Source: Silicimonas sp963779765
GTDB lineage: Bacteria > Pseudomonadota > Alphaproteobacteria > Rhodobacterales > Rhodobacteraceae
Length of the DNA: 64,000 nt
Reading direction: 5' to 3'
Assembly: GCA_963779765.1 (NCBI GenBank)
Contig: CAVZZP010000001.1
Location: 310,001-374,000, forward strand
Part shown: piece after piece, positions 43,653 through 51,856 of the stretch
How the letters are laid out: every line of letters begins with the position of its first letter
Numbering within the stretch: position 1 is the first letter of the stretch
Notes under the pieces: model-generated
What the model saw: the letters and a program-made list of their open reading frames with translations, nothing else
Told to the model about the DNA's origin: nothing
Databases searched by the model: none
Translations under genes and position numbers: made by a program

Positions 43653-44600
43653 ATGACTTTCGCAAGAACGCTCGCCACGACCTGCATGGCCGCGGCACTG
43701 GCTACCGGCGCCGCCGCCCAGGAAAAGCCGCAACTCGCCTTCGTGGTGAACGCCGCTTCCGACTTCTGGAAGCTGGCCGAAGCCGGCGTCGCCGCCGCGC
43801 AGGCCGAGTTGCCTGACTATGATCTTCAGTTCCGCTATCCCGCGCAGGGGACGGCGGCGCTTCAGAACGCGCTGATGGACGACCTCGTGGCCGCAGGCAC
43901 CGACGCCATCATGATCTCGTCGGTCGATCCGAAGACCTCGATCGACGCCTTCAACCGCATCGCGGGCCAGATCCCGCTCTTCACCACCGACTCGGACGCG
44001 CCCGACAGCGAGCGCATCGCCTACCTCGGCTCGTCGAACACCGACGCGGGCGTGCAGGCGGGCGAGATCGCCAAGACGGCGCTGCCCGACGGAGGCCAGT
44101 GCATGGGCTTCGTGGGCTTCCTCGGCGCCGACAACGCCGTCGAGCGCATCGCGGGTTTCCGCCAGGCGGTCGAGGGCTCGGGCATCGAGCTTGTCGACGT
44201 GCGCGGCGACGACGTGGACTTCGCCCGCGCGCGGTCGAACGTCGACGACGTGCTCGCGGCGAACCCGGACATCAACTGCATGGTCGGCTTCTATTCCTAC
44301 AACCCGCCGAAGATCTACGAAGCCCTGCAGGCCGCCGGGAAGCTGGGTGAAATCACCGTCATCGCCTTTGACGAGGATCCGGTGACGCTCGGCGCCGTGC
44401 GCGAAGGCTCCTTCGCCGGAACGGTCGTTCAGGATCCCTACCAGTGGGGCTATCAGGGCATGCACCTCATGGCCGACTATCTGGAAGGCGACACCTCGGG
44501 CGTGCCGGCTGACGGTCTCATCATCGTGCCGACCAAGGTCATCGAACAGTCGAACGTCGATGCGTTCGAGGCAGAACTGACGGCGCGTATCAAGGGATAG
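43653..44600 (+). CDS. Sugar-binding periplasmic protein (RbsB-type), second system
   Basis: This secreted binding protein has 315 residues. ATG 43653 follows AGGGAGGA. The signal peptide is MTFARTLATTCMAAALATGAAA. The mature part has LAFVVNAASDFWKLAEAGV, GTDAIMISSVDPKTSIDAF, PLFTTDSDAPDSERIAYLGS and VIAFDEDPVTLGAVREGSF, typical of ribose/galactose-class proteins. It heads the operon with the double ATPase and permease downstream. A strong stem-loop separates it from the ATPase gene. Confidence 0.92.
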   Translation: MTFARTLATTCMAAALATGAAAQEKPQLAFVVNAASDFWKLAEAGVAAAQAELPDYDLQFRYPAQGTAALQNALMDDLVAAGTDAIMISSVDPKTSIDAFNRIAGQIPLFTTDSDAPDSERIAYLGSSNTDAGVQAGEIAKTALPDGGQCMGFVGFLGADNAVERIAGFRQAVEGSGIELVDVRGDDVDFARARSNVDDVLAANPDINCMVGFYSYNPPKIYEALQAAGKLGEITVIAFDEDPVTLGAVREGSFAGTVVQDPYQWGYQGMHLMADYLEGDTSGVPADGLIIVPTKVIEQSNVDAFEAELTARIKG

Positions 44601-44620
44601 CGGTGTCCTCCCCGCTTGCG

Positions 44621-44661
44621 ACGGGCTGCGCCGGGCGAGACACTCGTCACGCGCAGCCCGT
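44621..44661 (+). promoter_or_regulatory. Intercistronic stem-loop after binding-protein gene 2
   Basis: A perfect 11-base stem (44621-44631 with 44651-44661, ACGGGCTGCGC and complement) with a 19-base loop lies between the binding-protein and ATPase genes. Only three T residues end it, so it is more likely a stability or attenuation element than a full terminator. Confidence 0.65.
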
Positions 44662-44682
44662 TTCATCCTGCAAGGAAGATCC

Positions 44683-46179
44683 GTGACGAAACCTCCAATC
44701 GCGCTCTCGCTGACCGACGTGACGAAGGTCTATCCCGGCGTCGTCGCGCTTCAGCGTGTGAACCTGTCGCTGACGGGCGGCGAGATCGTCGGCCTGATCG
44801 GTGAAAACGGTGCGGGCAAGTCCACCCTGATGAAGGTGCTGGGCGGCACCATCGATCCGAATGGCGGAACGATCACTGTCGACGGACACGACCATGCGGC
44901 CCTGACCCCGCGCCAGGCCAACGACCTCGGCATCGCCTTCGTCCACCAGGAGCTGAACACCTTCAGCAACCTCGACGTAGCCGCCAACATCCTTCTGGGG
45001 CGCGAGATCGTCACCGCCCCCTTCGGAACGCTCGACCAGGCCGCGATGGTGCGCGCCGTGCGCCCCATCCTCGATGTGCTCGGCGCGAAGTTCGCCCCCG
45101 AGGATTCCGCCGCCGACCTGTCGCTCGCCGACCAGCAGATCCTCGAGGTCGCGAAGGCGCTCTCGATGAAGGCCCGCCTCGTCATCTTCGACGAGCCGAC
45201 GTCCAGCCTTACCGCCTCCGAGACCGCGCGTCTCCTCGACGTCATGCGTCAGCTTCGCGCCGACGGCGTGGCGGTCCTGTTCATCAGCCACCGCCTTGCC
45301 GAGATCGAAGAGGTCGCCGACCGCGTCGTGGTTCTGCGCGACGGCCGGAACGCGGGCGACTTGGCGCGCGCGGACATCACCAAACAGCGCATGGTCGAAC
45401 TGATGATCGGTCGGAACATCGGACGGGACGCCTCGCGTACAGCACCCTCGGGTACGTCGCCCGTCCTGGAATTTCGCGCGGTCTCGACGACCGCTTTTCC
45501 CTCCTCGAAGGTCGACCTGACGTTGAACGCGGGCGAAATCCTGGGTCTGGCGGGCCTTGTCGGCGCAGGCCGGTCCGAACTCGCCCGCGTCGCCTTCGGC
45601 ATCGACCGGCGCAACGGGGGCGAAGTGCGCGTCAATGGCGTCTCCCTCACGCCCGATTCAGTCGCGTCCGCCATAGCGGCCGGTCTCTGCCTCGTGCCCG
45701 AGAACCGCAAGGAAGAGGGGCTGATCCTCGACTTCGCGGTGAAAGAGAACATCTCGCTGCCCAGCCTCGGCCGCCTCCGCCGTGGCTGGTTCGTCGACCG
45801 GCCCGCCGAGCGCGACCTTGGCACGGCCTCGCGCAGCAGGCTCGGCATCAAGACCGCAACTCTCGAAGACGCCGTCGCCTCGCTATCGGGCGGCAACCAG
45901 CAAAAGGTCGTCCTTGCGAAGTGGCTCGCGATGAGCCCCAAGGTGATCATCATGGACGAGCCGACGCGCGGGATCGACGTCGGCGCCAAGCGCGAGGTCT
46001 ATACGCTTATGCGGGCGCTTGCGGAAACGGGCGTCGGCATCCTGATGATCTCGAGCGACATGGAAGAGGTCATCGGTATCTCGGATCGCGTCGCGGTGAT
46101 GAGCGCGGGCCGCGTGGCAGGGATCCTCGACCACGACGAGATAAGCGAGCCGAACATCCTTCGGCTTGCGGTAGGCTGA
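44683..46179 (+). CDS. Sugar ABC transporter ATPase, double ABC domain (RbsA type)
   Basis: This 498-residue ATPase starts at GTG 44683 behind AAGGAAG. Domain 1 has GENGAGKSTLMKVL, SLADQQILEVAKAL and VIFDEPTSSLT. Domain 2 has GLVGAGRSELARV in place of a canonical Walker A, LSGGNQQKVVLAKWL and VIIMDEPTRGIDVGAK. The degenerate second Walker A (no GKS/T) is normal for RbsA/MglA proteins. It powers the permease encoded 22 bases downstream. Confidence 0.93.
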   Translation: MTKPPIALSLTDVTKVYPGVVALQRVNLSLTGGEIVGLIGENGAGKSTLMKVLGGTIDPNGGTITVDGHDHAALTPRQANDLGIAFVHQELNTFSNLDVAANILLGREIVTAPFGTLDQAAMVRAVRPILDVLGAKFAPEDSAADLSLADQQILEVAKALSMKARLVIFDEPTSSLTASETARLLDVMRQLRADGVAVLFISHRLAEIEEVADRVVVLRDGRNAGDLARADITKQRMVELMIGRNIGRDASRTAPSGTSPVLEFRAVSTTAFPSSKVDLTLNAGEILGLAGLVGAGRSELARVAFGIDRRNGGEVRVNGVSLTPDSVASAIAAGLCLVPENRKEEGLILDFAVKENISLPSLGRLRRGWFVDRPAERDLGTASRSRLGIKTATLEDAVASLSGGNQQKVVLAKWLAMSPKVIIMDEPTRGIDVGAKREVYTLMRALAETGVGILMISSDMEEVIGISDRVAVMSAGRVAGILDHDEISEPNILRLAVG

Positions 46180-46201
46180 GACAGGGCGGGAGGCGCGGAC
46201 G

Positions 46202-47206
46202 GTGCAGAAGAAGGATATCGGGCTGGCGGTGCTGGTCCTGACAGTGGCGGCGGTGGTCGCGGCCTTGAACCCTCGGTTCCTGTCGCCCATCAACCTCGCC
46301 AATACGGCGAACCTGATCGGGCTGTTCGGCCTGTTCTCGATTGCCGAGGCCTTCGTCATCGTGACGGCGGGCATCGAGCTGTCGGTCGGTTCCGTCATCG
46401 CCCTTCTCGGCGTCCTCTTCGTCGACATGATCGTGAACCAGGGCGTGCCCTGGCCCATCGCGACGGTCCTTGTGATGCTTCTCGGCGCGGTGATCGGCCT
46501 TCTGCACGGCCTTCTCGTTACAAAGATGAAGCTCCAGCCCTTCGTCGTGACGCTTTGCGGACTCCTCATCTATCGCGGCATCGCGCGCTTCTACACCGCC
46601 GACGGCACCGCCGGCTTTTCCTTCGGGGACAGCTTTCCCTGGCTTGAATGGGTGATCTCGGGCCGAACCTCGGGTGTGCCGCACTCCATCGTCGCCTTCG
46701 GGATCGTCGCGGTGGCGTCTTGGTTCCTGCTGCACCGGACGGTCTTCGGACGGCACCTCTTCGCCGTCGGCAAGAACGAGGAGGCGGCGCGGTTTGCGGG
46801 TATCAACACGACGCGCGTCATCATCCTGGCCTACGTCATCTGCTCGGTCCTGACCGGCCTCTCGGCGGTGTTCTTCGCCATGTACACCCGCTCGATCCAT
46901 CCGGCATCGCACGGTAGCTTCTACGAGCTCTACGCCATCGCGGCGGCAGTCCTCGGCGGCTTCTCCCTGCGCGGCGGCGAAGGCTCCATCGTGGGCGTCG
47001 TCCTGGGCGTCATCCTGCTTCAGGTGCTCCAGAACCTGGTGAACCTGCTCGGCATCCCCTCGTCGCTGAACTTCGCGGTGATGGGTGGCGTGATCCTGAT
47101 TGGCGTCATCGCGGACACGCAGTTCGCGCGATACAGGACGGCGAGGCGACAGGCGGCGGCTCTTGCGTCTCTCAGCGCCGGACGGGCTGAGACAAGCGGC
47201 GGCTAG
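46202..47206 (+). CDS. Sugar ABC transporter permease (RbsC type)
   Basis: This inner-membrane permease has 334 residues from GTG 46202. Landmarks include FVIVTAGIELSVGSVIALLG, KLQPFVVTLCGLLIYRGIAR, FAVGKNEEAARFAGINTTRV and AAAVLGGFSLRGGEGSIVG. It completes the second sugar importer. Its stop TAG overlaps the complement of the stop of the SDR gene on the opposite strand within one CTAG. Confidence 0.92.
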   Translation: MQKKDIGLAVLVLTVAAVVAALNPRFLSPINLANTANLIGLFGLFSIAEAFVIVTAGIELSVGSVIALLGVLFVDMIVNQGVPWPIATVLVMLLGAVIGLLHGLLVTKMKLQPFVVTLCGLLIYRGIARFYTADGTAGFSFGDSFPWLEWVISGRTSGVPHSIVAFGIVAVASWFLLHRTVFGRHLFAVGKNEEAARFAGINTTRVIILAYVICSVLTGLSAVFFAMYTRSIHPASHGSFYELYAIAAAVLGGFSLRGGEGSIVGVVLGVILLQVLQNLVNLLGIPSSLNFAVMGGVILIGVIADTQFARYRTARRQAAALASLSAGRAETSGG

Positions 47207-47943
47207 GTCTCCTGCCCGCCGTTCACCGCAATCATCTGCCCCGTGAGGAACCGCGCCTCGGGCGAGGCGAGGAAGGCGACCGTCGCGGCGATGTCGTCGG
47301 GCGTGCCCATGAAGCCGGTGGGGATCTTCGCCGCCCGTGACGGGTCGTCGGCGTCTACATCCTCGGACCTGATCTGGCCCGGCGAGACGATGTTCGCGGT
47401 GATCCCCTTGGGCGCGAATTCCTCGGACAGCGCCTTCGTCAAACCCCATACCCCGTGTTTCGCGGCCGAGATCGGGGCACCCTCGAAATAGCCGTGGATC
47501 GCCTTCATCCCGGCGAAGTTGACGATACGCCCCCAGCCCTGCTCGACCATGCCCGGCAGGAACGCCCGGCAGGCGCGGAAGGCCCCTGTCAGCGCCACGT
47601 CGATCACGGCATCCCAGTCCTCGTCCGTCGTTTCGAGAAACGGCTTGTGCGGACGGCGTGCGGCGTTGTTGACGACGATATCGACCGTCCCGAACCGTTC
47701 GAGCGCCGAGGCCGCGATCCGTTCGACGTCATCGGCGCGTCCCATGTCGCCCATCAGGACGAGGGCCGACGCGCCTGCCGCTTCGACCCTGCGCGCCGTC
47801 TCCTTGCAGGCGTCTTCGTCCCGCGAGCCGTTGACGACGACGTTGCATCCCATGCCAGCGAGACGAACCGCGATCGCCCGACCAATGTTGTGGCCGGAGC
47901 CCGAGACGAAAGCCGTGCGTCCCTCCAGAGTGCCGTTCGTCAT
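47203..47943 (-). CDS. SDR-family protein with altered catalytic residues
   Basis: This 246-residue Rossmann protein has an intact cofactor loop (VSGSGHNIGRAIA), VVNNAARRP and the C-terminal SPGQIRSED and GQMIAVNGG. The catalytic Ser position reads VNFAGMKA (Gly 145). The Tyr-x-x-x-Lys motif reads ISAAKHG (Ile 158, Lys 162 kept). It may therefore not reduce carbonyls by the usual mechanism. Such variant SDRs exist, some using other residues or acting as regulators. It converges on the sugar permease gene and is divergent from a GntR gene with two palindromes between them, so it is probably under that regulator. Confidence 0.82.
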   Translation of the reverse strand: MTNGTLEGRTAFVSGSGHNIGRAIAVRLAGMGCNVVVNGSRDEDACKETARRVEAAGASALVLMGDMGRADDVERIAASALERFGTVDIVVNNAARRPHKPFLETTDEDWDAVIDVALTGAFRACRAFLPGMVEQGWGRIVNFAGMKAIHGYFEGAPISAAKHGVWGLTKALSEEFAPKGITANIVSPGQIRSEDVDADDPSRAAKIPTGFMGTPDDIAATVAFLASPEARFLTGQMIAVNGGQET

Positions 47944-47995
47944 GCTGCATCCTCCCGATTGCCTGCGTCCGAAGTAGCGGGCGGGGATTCATCAT

Positions 47996-48013
47996 TCAAC
48001 AGAATATTGTTGA
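47996..48013. promoter_or_regulatory. Operator-like dyad 1 (TCAACA-N6-TGTTGA)
   Basis: A perfect 6-base inverted repeat lies in the 101-base gap between the SDR and GntR genes. It overlaps the first bases of the TTGACA box at 48010. It is a candidate GntR site. Confidence 0.45.
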
Positions 48014-48038
48014 CAATCGACAATCACTGGCCTGTGAT
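48010..48038 (+). promoter_or_regulatory. Candidate promoter of gntR, possibly leaderless
   Basis: TTGACA (48010-48015) is followed after 17 bases by TGTGAT (48033-48038). The expected start of transcription falls at or next to the A of ATG 48045. No ribosome site precedes that ATG, which would fit a leaderless message. Confidence 0.45.
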
Positions 48039-48042
48039 TGTC
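48019..48042. promoter_or_regulatory. Operator-like dyad 2 (GACAATCAC-N6-GTGATTGTC)
   Basis: A perfect 9-base inverted repeat with a 6-base centre covers the promoter spacer and -10 box and ends 2 bases before the gntR start codon. It is a strong candidate site for autorepression. Confidence 0.6.
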
Positions 48043-48044
48043 TC

Positions 48045-48725
48045 ATGCAGAACGCCAACGGCACCCCGGAAACAGCGCAGAGATTCCGCCAGCGCCCCCT
48101 CGTCCAGGAGGTGAGAGACGAGCTGGAACGCATGATCCTGGGAGGCGAGGTCGAGGCAGGCGAGCGGCTGAACGAGATCGTCCTCGCCCGTCAGATGGGC
48201 GTGAGTCGCGGTCCGGTGCGGGAGGCCGCAAGGTCGCTGGAGCGCGAGGGTCTTGTCCGGGCGGTCGCGAACCAGGGCGTCTACGTCCGCAAGCTGTCCC
48301 TAGAGGATGCGCTTGAACTCTATGACCTGCGTGCGTTGATGGCCGGCGAACTTTGCGCCTCCGTGGCCGCGATGCCCGGCGCCCACATCCGGGCAGACCT
48401 GCGCGACCTCGTCGAGACGATGGACGACCTCATCACCCGAGACGACCAGGACAGCTATTTCACCGCCAACCTCGCCTTCCACGACCACATCGCGGCTGTG
48501 GCAGGCCTTGAACGCACGCGGTCGCTCTACGTGGCGCTCGGCAAGGAAGTGCGGCTCTTCCGGCTGCGCGTCCTCAACGGGCTGGCCTCGCTCGTCGTCT
48601 CGAACGCCGAGCACCGCCGCATCCTCGCCGCCATCGAGGCGGGCGACATCGAGACGGCACGCGCGGAAGGGCGCGATCACCATCTGAACGGCAAGCGGCG
48701 TCTTCTCGAGACGCTCGATGGTTGA
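48045..48725 (+). CDS. GntR-family regulator, FadR/FCD subfamily
   Basis: This 226-residue regulator has a winged helix-turn-helix (VQEVRDELERMILGGEVEAG, LARQMGVSRGPVREAARSLE; residues 18-80) and a helical FCD effector domain. Candidate metal ligands are in NLAFHDHIAAVAG and VSNAEHRRIL. ATG 48045 has no ribosome site and directly follows a long palindrome. It is upstream of the tct transporter genes and probably controls them and the divergent SDR gene. A paralogue lies at 56767. Confidence 0.9.
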   Translation: MQNANGTPETAQRFRQRPLVQEVRDELERMILGGEVEAGERLNEIVLARQMGVSRGPVREAARSLEREGLVRAVANQGVYVRKLSLEDALELYDLRALMAGELCASVAAMPGAHIRADLRDLVETMDDLITRDDQDSYFTANLAFHDHIAAVAGLERTRSLYVALGKEVRLFRLRVLNGLASLVVSNAEHRRILAAIEAGDIETARAEGRDHHLNGKRRLLETLDG

Positions 48726-48730
48726 AGACC

Positions 48731-48753
48731 GCCCCGCAAGGCGGGGCAAAAAA
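48731..48753 (+). other. Hairpin with A-tract between gntR and tctC
   Basis: A perfect 7-base stem (GCCCCGC at 48731-48737, GCGGGGC at 48741-48747) with loop AAG is followed by six A residues. On the plus strand the tract has the wrong base for intrinsic termination. It may be a leader or attenuation structure for tctC. Confidence 0.4.
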
Positions 48754-48778
48754 GACAAAATCAGGGAGGAGGACCCAA

Positions 48779-49772
48779 ATGAATAACGCAACCCACACCA
48801 CCGCACGGCGGATCTTCGGTGCGGCGCTCGCTGCGGCCGTCGCCGTGCCGCTCGCCTTTGCCGGCATGGCCAGCGCGCAGGACTATCCGTCCGCGGACGA
48901 GACACTCGACTGGACCATCGCCTTCGGACCGGGCGGCGGCAACGACATCATGGCCCGCAGCATCGTCGAGATCCTCAACAAGTACGAGCTCTATCCCGGT
49001 GACATCAGGGTGGAAAACCGAGCCGGTGGCTCGGGGGCGGTCGGATGGGGCTACCTGGCCAGCCAAGCCGGGAACCCCTACGGCATCTCGACGACCTCGG
49101 GCAGCTTCGTGACGACGCCGCTTCAGGCCGACACGGGCTGGGCGCCCGAGGACTTCACCCCGGTCGCCCTTCTGGCCACGGACGATCTTGTTCTCGTGGT
49201 GAACGGTTCATCCGAGATACAGAACATCGAAGAGTTCATCGCCTACGCCAAGGAGAACCCGATCAACATCGGCGGTACGGGCACGGTCAACGTCGACTTC
49301 ATCGTGCCGACGCTGTTCGCGCAGGCGGCCGGCTTCGAGTTCGACTACGTGTCGTTCAACGACATGTCGGAACAGACGACCGCCCTTCTGTCGAACGCAC
49401 TCGACGCGATGGTGGGTAACCCGGGCGAGATCCTGGGTACTCATCGAGTCCGGCGACCTGCGTCCGCTCGTGTTCTCGGGCCAGAACATCCCCGCCGCTC
49501 TCGAAGGCGTGCCGACCATGGGCGACATCGGCTACGACATCGGCGTGTCGATGCCGCGCGGCCTGATCCTGGCGCCCGACGCCCCGGCCGAGGCGCAGGA
49601 ATGGTGGATCGAGACCATGAAGAAGGTCGTCGATACTCCGGAATGGAAAGAATATATCGCCTCGAACACCCTCACGCCGACGGTGATCTATGGCGAGGAT
49701 TTCCGGACGTTCCTGACCAACACCAAGAACGGCTTTGAAGAAGTCCTGAAATCCGTCGGCGCGGTCCAGTAG
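48779..49772 (+). pseudogene. tctC: Tripartite tricarboxylate transporter binding protein TctC, one frameshift
   Basis: This is the periplasmic binding component of a TctABC carboxylate transporter. ATG 48779 follows AGGGAGGAGGA. A signal peptide ends near MASAQ. Family segments are LDWTIAFGPGGGNDIMARS, VENRAGGSGAVGWGYLA, LLATDDLVLVVNGSS and GGTGTVNVDFIVPTLFAQA. At 49435-49437 one extra G moves the frame; the rest, LIESGDLRPLVFSGQNIPA to FEEVLKSVGAVQ, continues in another phase. Repair gives 330 residues, the family norm. The transporter genes follow in order, so the gene is probably intact in the organism. Confidence 0.82.
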
Positions 49773-49792
49773 TCCCGTCCGGCTAACGCGAT

Positions 49793-49829
49793 CCGGCCAC
49801 TCCGCACAGGGTGGCCGGCCTTTCTTTCT
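49793..49829 (+). terminator. Terminator-like attenuator between tctC and tctB
   Basis: An 8-base perfect stem (CCGGCCAC at 49793-49800, GTGGCCGG at 49811-49818) is followed by CCTTTCTTTCT. It resembles a weak intrinsic terminator. Since tctB and tctA follow without another promoter in sight, partial read-through would give more binding protein than membrane protein. Confidence 0.6.
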
Positions 49830-49844
49830 CGGGGGCAGACATCC

Positions 49845-50288
49845 ATGCGCATCGGCTTTCTGGTCGTCCTGCTGGCGGGGGCGGTGTTCTATAGCTACAT
49901 CGCCTTTGCCGACCTGAACTTCATGACGCGCACCGGACGGCTGGGACCCGGCTTCTTTCCCCGCATGATCGGCGGAATGGCCATCATCGCCCTGATCTGG
50001 GCGATCCTGGACGAGATGCGCGCGGCCACGCCCCAGGACGAGGAGGACACGCGCTGGTCCGACGTCCTCGTGCTGATGGTGCTGGCGGTCGGCTATGCCT
50101 TTCTCCTGCGCCTCTTCGGCGGCTTCGTCGCGACCGTGATCTTCCTTCTGGTCGCGCTGGCCCTGCTCAATCGCGGCCGGCACATCACCAACGTGGCGGT
50201 GTCGCTGCTCGTGCCGGCGGGGGTCTACCTGCTTTTCGACAAGCTTCTGAACGCGGGCATGCCTCCGGGCCTGTTCGAACTTCTCTGA
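49845..50288 (+). CDS. tctB: Tripartite tricarboxylate transporter small membrane subunit TctB
   Basis: This 147-residue inner-membrane subunit has four hydrophobic helices. The first (residues 3-22) is followed by the family feature RTGRLGPGFFPRMIGG. A charged loop (EMRAATPQDEEDTRW) separates the second and third. TctB forms the small membrane component with TctA. Start ATG 49845 lies after the terminator-like element. Confidence 0.88.
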   Translation: MRIGFLVVLLAGAVFYSYIAFADLNFMTRTGRLGPGFFPRMIGGMAIIALIWAILDEMRAATPQDEEDTRWSDVLVLMVLAVGYAFLLRLFGGFVATVIFLLVALALLNRGRHITNVAVSLLVPAGVYLLFDKLLNAGMPPGLFELL

Positions 50289-50328
50289 CACACCGCGCCG
50301 CGCGCACACACTCCCCGGAGCCGACCCG

Positions 50329-51852
50329 ATGGACATCTTCTCCGACCTCTTCATGGGTTTCTCGGTCGCGGTGACGCCGATGAACCTGGTCTACCTCTTC
50401 GCGGGAGCGATGGTGGGCATGGTGGTCGGCGTCATTCCCGGCTTCGGCCCCTCGGCGGGCCTGGCGATCCTTCTTCCCGTGACGCTTGGGATGGACCCGA
50501 TCGGCGCGGTGATGATGCTGGCCGCGATCTACTACGGAGCGATGTATGGCGGCACGATCACTTCGATCCTGCTGAATACTCCAGGCGAAAGCGCCACGGT
50601 CGCCAGCACCTTCGACGGCTTTCCCCTGGCCAAGAACGGCCGTGCCGGTCCGGCCCTGGTCATGCAGGCCGCGGCCTCCTTCGTGGGCGGCACCGTGGGC
50701 GTCATCCTCATCACCATTCTCGCCCCCATCTTCGGGCAGGTCTCGCGCAGCTTCGGTCCGCCCGAATATTTCCTGCTGGCGGTCATGGGGATGCTGACGC
50801 TGATCGTGATGATCGGCGAGAACTGGAAGCTGGGCGTCATCTCGGCCCTGATCGGCTTCGCGCTCGGCACCGTCGGCGTCGACCTCGAAACCGGACAGAG
50901 CCGCTATACCTTCGGGTCGGCCGAGCTGATCGGCGGCATCTACTTCATCCCCGTCGCCATCGGTCTCTTTGGCCTGGGCGAGTTGTTCTACGCCTTCTAC
51001 AACGGCCTGCACCGCACCGGCACGGGCGGCATCGTGCAATACGACAAGGAAGAGAGGTTCTGGCCCACGGCGCAGGACTGGATCTCGACGCGTTGGACCA
51101 TGGTGCGCGGGTCGATCCTTGGCTTCGTCGTGGGCGTCATCCCCGGCGCGGGGGCGACCATCGCCTCGCTCATGGCCTATTCCCTCGAACGCTCGATCTC
51201 GAAGACGCCCGAGAAATTCGGCAAGGGCGAGATGAAGGGCCTCGTCGCACCCGAGACGGCGAACAACGCGGCCTCGTCCGGCGCGATGATCCCGCTTCTG
51301 ACGCTCGGCATTCCGGGATCGGCCTCGACCGCCGTGCTTCTGGCCGCTTTCCTTCTCTGGGGGATGCGTCCCGGACCGCTCTTCATGGAGCAGAACCCGG
51401 AACTGGCCTGGGGCCTGATTGCGTCGATGTACCTGGGTAACATGGTGCTTCTGGCGATCAACATCTTCGCCATCCCGCTCTTCGTGCAGATCATCAAGGT
51501 GCCCTACCGCATCCTCGGCCCCGTCGTGGTCGTCATCTGCGCGCTTGGCACCTTCAGCGTGCATTCGAGCTTCGTCGAGACCTGGATCATGTTCGCGGCG
51601 GGGTTCGTCGGGTTCTTCATGCGGCTCTACGGCTTCTCGCCCGCCGCCCTGGTTCTGGCGCTTGTGCTGGGACCGCTCGCCGAGGAAGCGCTGCGCCAGA
51701 CGCTGACGATCTCTCGCGGGTCGTTCATGATCTTCGTCGAGCGCGCGCCGTCGCTGTGGATCATCGGCGTGACGATCTTCCTCGTCGTCCTTCTGCCTCT
51801 GATGAGCCGCTTCGGCAGAAGCTCCGGCGACGCCGAAAAGGCCGGAGGCTGA
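50329..51852 (+). CDS. tctA: Tripartite tricarboxylate transporter large membrane subunit TctA
   Basis: This 507-residue permease has about twelve helices. Family motifs include GVIPGFGPSAGLAILLPVT, YYGAMYGGTITSILLNTPGE, GVIPGAGATIASLMAYSLE and LTLGIPGSASTAVLLAAFL. It couples carboxylate uptake to a cation gradient with TctB and TctC. The Ldh2-family gene starts 5 bases downstream, suggesting that the imported substrate may be a hydroxy acid. Confidence 0.93.
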   Translation: MDIFSDLFMGFSVAVTPMNLVYLFAGAMVGMVVGVIPGFGPSAGLAILLPVTLGMDPIGAVMMLAAIYYGAMYGGTITSILLNTPGESATVASTFDGFPLAKNGRAGPALVMQAAASFVGGTVGVILITILAPIFGQVSRSFGPPEYFLLAVMGMLTLIVMIGENWKLGVISALIGFALGTVGVDLETGQSRYTFGSAELIGGIYFIPVAIGLFGLGELFYAFYNGLHRTGTGGIVQYDKEERFWPTAQDWISTRWTMVRGSILGFVVGVIPGAGATIASLMAYSLERSISKTPEKFGKGEMKGLVAPETANNAASSGAMIPLLTLGIPGSASTAVLLAAFLLWGMRPGPLFMEQNPELAWGLIASMYLGNMVLLAINIFAIPLFVQIIKVPYRILGPVVVVICALGTFSVHSSFVETWIMFAAGFVGFFMRLYGFSPAALVLALVLGPLAEEALRQTLTISRGSFMIFVERAPSLWIIGVTIFLVVLLPLMSRFGRSSGDAEKAGG

Positions 51853-51856
51853 TCCT

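Noticed and set aside
48731..48753. Hairpin between gntR and tctC as a terminator
   Set aside because: The tract after the stem is poly-A on the plus strand, not poly-T, and tctC directly follows, so intrinsic termination is not supported.
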